Of a DNA stretch of 9,959 bases, positions 7,228 through 9,959 are shown piece by piece (position 1 is the first letter of the stretch; each line of letters starts with the position of its first letter). The notes under the pieces were generated by a model. It was not told the origin of the DNA, made no database searches, and worked only from the letters and a program-made list of their open reading frames with translations. Source of the DNA: Verrucomicrobiota bacterium (lineage in GTDB: Bacteria > Verrucomicrobiota > Verrucomicrobiia > Chthoniobacterales > JAFAMB01); NCBI GenBank assembly GCA_019236035.1, contig JAFAJU010000404.1:1-9959 (forward strand), in the 5' to 3' direction. Made by a program: the position numbers and the translations under genes.

Positions 7228-7277
7228 TAGCCTGCATCGCTCACAAATCTTCAGAGATTTGTGAGCGATGCAGGCTA
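7228..7277. repeat. Perfect 23-bp inverted repeat with 4-base loop
   Basis: Left arm 7228-7250 begins TAGCCTGCATCG and right arm 7255-7277 ends CGATGCAGGCTA. All 23 positions pair, and the loop is TCAG. The structure lies 20 bases after the peroxiredoxin stop and ends 5 bases before ATG 7283, the likely start of the DUF697 gene. It covers another in-frame ATG at 7268 and the only ribosome-binding-like AGG (7272-7274). No T-tract follows in either direction. It could be a bidirectional attenuator, a small palindromic mobile repeat, or an mRNA hairpin that holds the downstream start closed. Confidence 0.85.
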
Positions 7278-7282
7278 AAGAA

Positions 7283-8440
7283 ATGAATCACCAAACTCTT
7301 CTCGCCATTTACGACAAACTCGAGGCCATCATCTCCAAACTGCCCGGCCCGTTGCAGAACGCCGTGTTCGGGGAATTAAGGCCGATCAAACAAATTTTTC
7401 TGTCGCAACGCCTCGCAAGAATCGTTTTGCTGGGTGATCCAAGGGCGGACGCGTCCGCCCTCTTTTCGGCGCTTGTGGGCAATGACCTGCAGATGATCGA
7501 TCCTCGGCAGACCGGTGGATGGATCACCTATGAACTGCGCGGTAGAGGCGGATTTCGCATTCTGGATGCGCGCCGCTTGCATGAGACGAGTCTGACCTGG
7601 AGTGCGTTGGCCGGCGCCGTTTCCGAGGAAAGTCCTGATCTCTTTGTGTTTCTTGTCGATGGGAGCAAGTCGCTCGATTTGGGCCTGGAGTGCGAGCAAG
7701 CGACCCGTTTGCTCGAGCTGGCTGAGCAGCGGCATCAGTCAAAAGCCGGTCTAGTCGGGGTGATCGATTTTCCGAGTACAACTCCATCCGGCGAGGTTGA
7801 AGCCCGCCGCCTTGAATTGCAGGCTTGGTTGACGACTTCAGGGAAACTATCCGGACATTTCGTCAAGAGCTTGGCGGTTTCTTCCTTTGTCCGCTTCAGA
7901 GTGGATGGATCGATCGATCCTGAACGTGATGAGCGGCAGAACGTTGACGCATTAGGCGAGTTGCTCACGCGCGAGCTTCCCGAGGAAGCGCAGGTCGAGA
8001 TGGCGCGCTTGGTGGCCGCGAAAAAAATTCAGCTGGAAATAGGGCAGCGTTTGCTTCGCTCGGTCACGACCATATGCGCTGCAGTTGGTGTCCAGCCGAT
8101 CCCGTTTGCTGACTTTCCGGTACTTACCGCGCTCCAGTTTGCAATGGTTTCGGGCATCATGCACGTCAGCGGCCGCGAGCTCGGACTGAAGGCTGCCGCA
8201 GAGTTCTTCGGAGCCTTGGGACTCAACATTGGGGTGGGCATGGTATTCCGCGAAGGGTCGCGTGCCGCCGTAAAGCTGCTGCCCGGTTGGGGCAATGCGA
8301 TCTCAGGTGGGATAGCCGCTGCGGGCACTTACGCCATTGGCCGAACCGCCATTGGCTATTTTATTGAGGGGATCTCAATCTCTGAAGCGCGTAGGCTTTT
8401 ACGTCGCCAAAAATTGCCGAAATCGCCGCAGGCCAAATGA
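7283..8440 (+). CDS. DUF697 protein with a degenerate GTPase-like domain
   Basis: Positions below count from the upstream ATG at 7268 (390 residues); I prefer ATG 7283 (385 residues) because 7268 lies inside a 23-bp hairpin stem. The layout is that of IRG/YcjF-type proteins: a helical lead (LPGPLQNAVFGELRPIK, 25-41), a G-domain-like region (~50-235), then a DUF697 helical region (~248-370) rich in Ala, Gly and aromatic residues. QPIPFADFPVLTALQFAM (276-293) and the hydrophobic segments at ~312-327 and ~345-366 suggest membrane association. The P-loop is lost: GDPRADAS (56-63) stands where GxxxxGKS is expected, so Lys is Ala62 and Gly is Asp61. The DxxG site reads DARR (100-103), and NKxD is replaced by VIDFPS (165-170). 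GTP binding is therefore doubtful. The function is unknown; the family is often linked to membrane or stress roles without firm proof. It is not obviously part of the operon before it. Confidence 0.8.
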   Translation: MNHQTLLAIYDKLEAIISKLPGPLQNAVFGELRPIKQIFLSQRLARIVLLGDPRADASALFSALVGNDLQMIDPRQTGGWITYELRGRGGFRILDARRLHETSLTWSALAGAVSEESPDLFVFLVDGSKSLDLGLECEQATRLLELAEQRHQSKAGLVGVIDFPSTTPSGEVEARRLELQAWLTTSGKLSGHFVKSLAVSSFVRFRVDGSIDPERDERQNVDALGELLTRELPEEAQVEMARLVAAKKIQLEIGQRLLRSVTTICAAVGVQPIPFADFPVLTALQFAMVSGIMHVSGRELGLKAAAEFFGALGLNIGVGMVFREGSRAAVKLLPGWGNAISGGIAAAGTYAIGRTAIGYFIEGISISEARRLLRRQKLPKSPQAK

Positions 8441-8463
8441 ACTTCCATGAGCAAAGTTGGCCC

Positions 8464-8491
8464 ACTAGCAGGGAAAAGCTTGCCTGTTAGT
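8464..8491. repeat. Imperfect 9-bp hairpin between the DUF697 gene and rsmA
   Basis: ACTAGCAGG (8464-8472) and CCTGTTAGT (8483-8491) pair with one G-T wobble around a 10-base loop, 23 bases after the DUF697 gene stop. No T-run follows, so it is at best a weak terminator. The rest of the 121-base gap is AT-rich and holds TTGGCA (8527-8532) and its reverse complement TGCCAA (8556-8561), the latter touching the rsmA start. No convincing promoter was seen. Confidence 0.35.
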
Positions 8492-8561
8492 AAGATGTCA
8501 ACAAGTCTCTCAATACCGAGAAAAATTTGGCAGTAACTTCGCACAGCACAAATTTTGCCAA

Positions 8562-9926
8562 GTGAAAATTTCTGAAATCATGTCAACTCTGGTTTCGCTT
8601 GGCGCTTCTCCTCGTAAATCTCTGGGGCAAAACTTCTTACATGATAAGAATTTGGCTTCTTGGATCGTCGAGAAACTAGAAATCGAAGTGGGCGATAGGG
8701 TGCTGGAAGTGGGTCCGGGGCTTGGTGCTTTGACCGAAGAAATAATGCGTTGTGGGGTGTCGACAACTTTGCTGGAAAAGGATCGGGCGTTTGCAAAATA
8801 CCTTCGTGAAAGGTTTCAAGGCGCGCCTGTCGAGGTGATCGAAGGAGACGCTCTGGCGTATGACACTCGGATTGAGTTTCTGCGGCGACCGGTGAAAATC
8901 ATCGGGAATCTGCCCTACTATTTGTCATCTGCGCTGCTCTTTCACTTCAGCGCGGATCCATGCCCTTTTGAGCGGATGGTCTTTACGGTACAAAAGGAGA
9001 TGGCGGATCGCCTCAGTGCGGCTCCCGGCAACAAGGCATACGGGAGTCTAAGTGTCATCATCCAGAGAGAGTGGCAGGTTAGCAAGTTGAAGACCCTTCC
9101 TCCTTCCGTATTCCTTCCTCGGCCGCAGGTAGATTCTGTCGTGCTATTGCTGAAGCGGCGGGAACCCGGCGACCTTGAGGAGACCGATCCGATGAAATTT
9201 TCTGAGGTGGTGAGGGCGGGGTTTTCGGAACGCCGCAAACAGGTAAGAAAGCTACTGGGTCGATTCGGTGATGCTGAAACGGTCGAGGCGGCTCTTCGCT
9301 GCCTTCCGCCAACCGCCAGGGCCGAGGACGTCTCACTGGATCAGTGGATTAAGATCGTAAACGCATTAGAACCGTCACCCGTCTTTGGTTCCGACCCGCT
9401 TGAACTCCTCGAAACAGTAGATCGCAATGATCAGCCCATTGAGGCAGTGGATCGGGCAACCATTCACCGCGAGAATTTGCTCCACCGTGCAGTTCATATT
9501 TTTATCTTGAACCAGCGCGGAGAACTCCTTTTACAGAAACGATCCTACCGCAAGGATAATTTCCCGCGCTGCTGGGATTCGAGCGCCGCGGGCCACGTGA
9601 ATGCCGGCGAATCGTATAGGGATTGTGCCAAACGTGAACTAAAGGAAGAACTCGGGGTCACAGCGGTGCTCGCGGCGATGAAAAGAATTCATGCGTCAGA
9701 GATGACCGGTCATGAATTTATCCAGATTTTTGCCGCAATCCATGACGGTCCATTCTCCTGGAACCGGCATGAGATAGAAACCGGCGGGTTTTTCGAGCTC
9801 GACATGATTGATAGGTGGATAGCAAGGCGCCCTGATGATTTTGCGTCGGGATTCGTGGAGTGCTATCGATCCGTGCGAGTTGCACTGGAAAATCCTGCTG
9901 AGATTTCGGCAAAAGCGCAGGCCTAG
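8562..9926 (+). CDS. rsmA: RsmA 16S rRNA dimethyltransferase fused to a Nudix hydrolase domain
   Basis: Residues 1-270 are a full RsmA/KsgA, which dimethylates two adjacent adenines near the 3' end of 16S rRNA using SAM. Its motifs are KSLGQNFLHD (19-28), SAM motif VLEVGPGLGALT (47-58), IEGDA (93-97), catalytic NLPYY (116-120), FLPRPQVDSVV (184-194) and RRKQVRKLL (224-232). Typical RsmA proteins end near 270-290 residues; this one runs on to 454. Residues ~276-440 form a Nudix domain of the YfcD/isopentenyl-diphosphate-isomerase-like type: LLETVD and ENLLHRAVHIFILN lead in, LLLQKRS is at 322-328, and the Nudix box at 344-366 is exact (G344, E350, R358, E359, E362, E363, G365). There is no stop or obvious internal start at the junction. 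GTG at 8562 was chosen because the helix ISEIMSTLVSLG before the QNFL motif matches longer RsmA N-termini; ATG 8580 would cut it. The Nudix substrate is unknown. Confidence 0.93.
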   Translation: MKISEIMSTLVSLGASPRKSLGQNFLHDKNLASWIVEKLEIEVGDRVLEVGPGLGALTEEIMRCGVSTTLLEKDRAFAKYLRERFQGAPVEVIEGDALAYDTRIEFLRRPVKIIGNLPYYLSSALLFHFSADPCPFERMVFTVQKEMADRLSAAPGNKAYGSLSVIIQREWQVSKLKTLPPSVFLPRPQVDSVVLLLKRREPGDLEETDPMKFSEVVRAGFSERRKQVRKLLGRFGDAETVEAALRCLPPTARAEDVSLDQWIKIVNALEPSPVFGSDPLELLETVDRNDQPIEAVDRATIHRENLLHRAVHIFILNQRGELLLQKRSYRKDNFPRCWDSSAAGHVNAGESYRDCAKRELKEELGVTAVLAAMKRIHASEMTGHEFIQIFAAIHDGPFSWNRHEIETGGFFELDMIDRWIARRPDDFASGFVECYRSVRVALENPAEISAKAQA

Positions 9927-9959
9927 CCAGGACGCGGCGAAGCGGGTCCCTTGACGCTG

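Noticed and set aside
7268..7270. ATG at 7268 as start of the DUF697 gene.
   Set aside because: It lies within the 3' arm of the perfect hairpin and has no ribosome binding site outside it; the ATG at 7283, with AGG 8 bases upstream, is more plausible. The choice changes only five residues.
8527..8556. TTGGCA, 18-base spacer, AATTTT as a sigma-70 promoter for rsmA.
   Set aside because: The -10 element matches only 3 of 6 consensus positions and its end lies 5 bases from the start codon, leaving almost no leader; not convincing.
9951..9956. TTGACG near the right edge as a -35 hexamer for the next gene.
   Set aside because: The window ends 3 bases later, so no -10 element or downstream gene can be seen.

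Overview
The window is about 10 kb of moderately GC-rich bacterial chromosome in which every intact gene lies on the + strand. No gene here settles the taxonomy. The gene style, short intergenic repeats built on CCCTACCG, and a decayed transposase of a type I recall from Verrucomicrobiota suggest a soil or aquatic member of that phylum, perhaps Chthoniobacterales/Spartobacteria. This is inference; no marker search was possible.

Layout. Positions 2-229 hold the C-terminal end of a gene that starts outside the window; the ending weakly resembles an M41/FtsH-type peptidase. Positions 254-2728 encode a predicted exported family 3 glycoside hydrolase with an inserted PA14 domain. The 2729-3171 gap is not empty: on the minus strand it carries the frame-broken N-terminus of a probable IS110-like transposase, with a 12-bp inverted repeat directly against its ATG, followed by two copies of the CCCTACCG motif. 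moeA (molybdenum cofactor synthesis) follows at 3172-4362. After a 215-base gap with another repeat copy and a small hairpin come three closely packed genes: nadA (quinolinate synthase, an Fe-S enzyme), a PP_4765/HI0933-type flavoprotein whose TTG start overlaps the nadA stop, and a Bcp-type peroxiredoxin. A perfect 23-bp inverted repeat with a 4-base loop then sits between the peroxiredoxin gene and a DUF697 protein gene, touching the latter's start region. The window ends with rsmA fused in frame to a complete Nudix hydrolase domain.

How the genes work together. Most of the region is ordinary housekeeping: cofactor synthesis (Mo cofactor, NAD), peroxide defence, and ribosomal RNA dimethylation with an added Nudix activity. 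nadA, the flavoprotein and the peroxiredoxin form a plausible transcription unit with a redox theme. The upstream glycoside hydrolase points to polysaccharide or glycoside use.

I saw no CRISPR array, tRNA or rRNA gene, or defence island. The items most worth a second look are the RsmA-Nudix fusion, the long hairpin at 7228-7277, the DUF697 protein that has lost its GTPase motifs, and the transposase relic.
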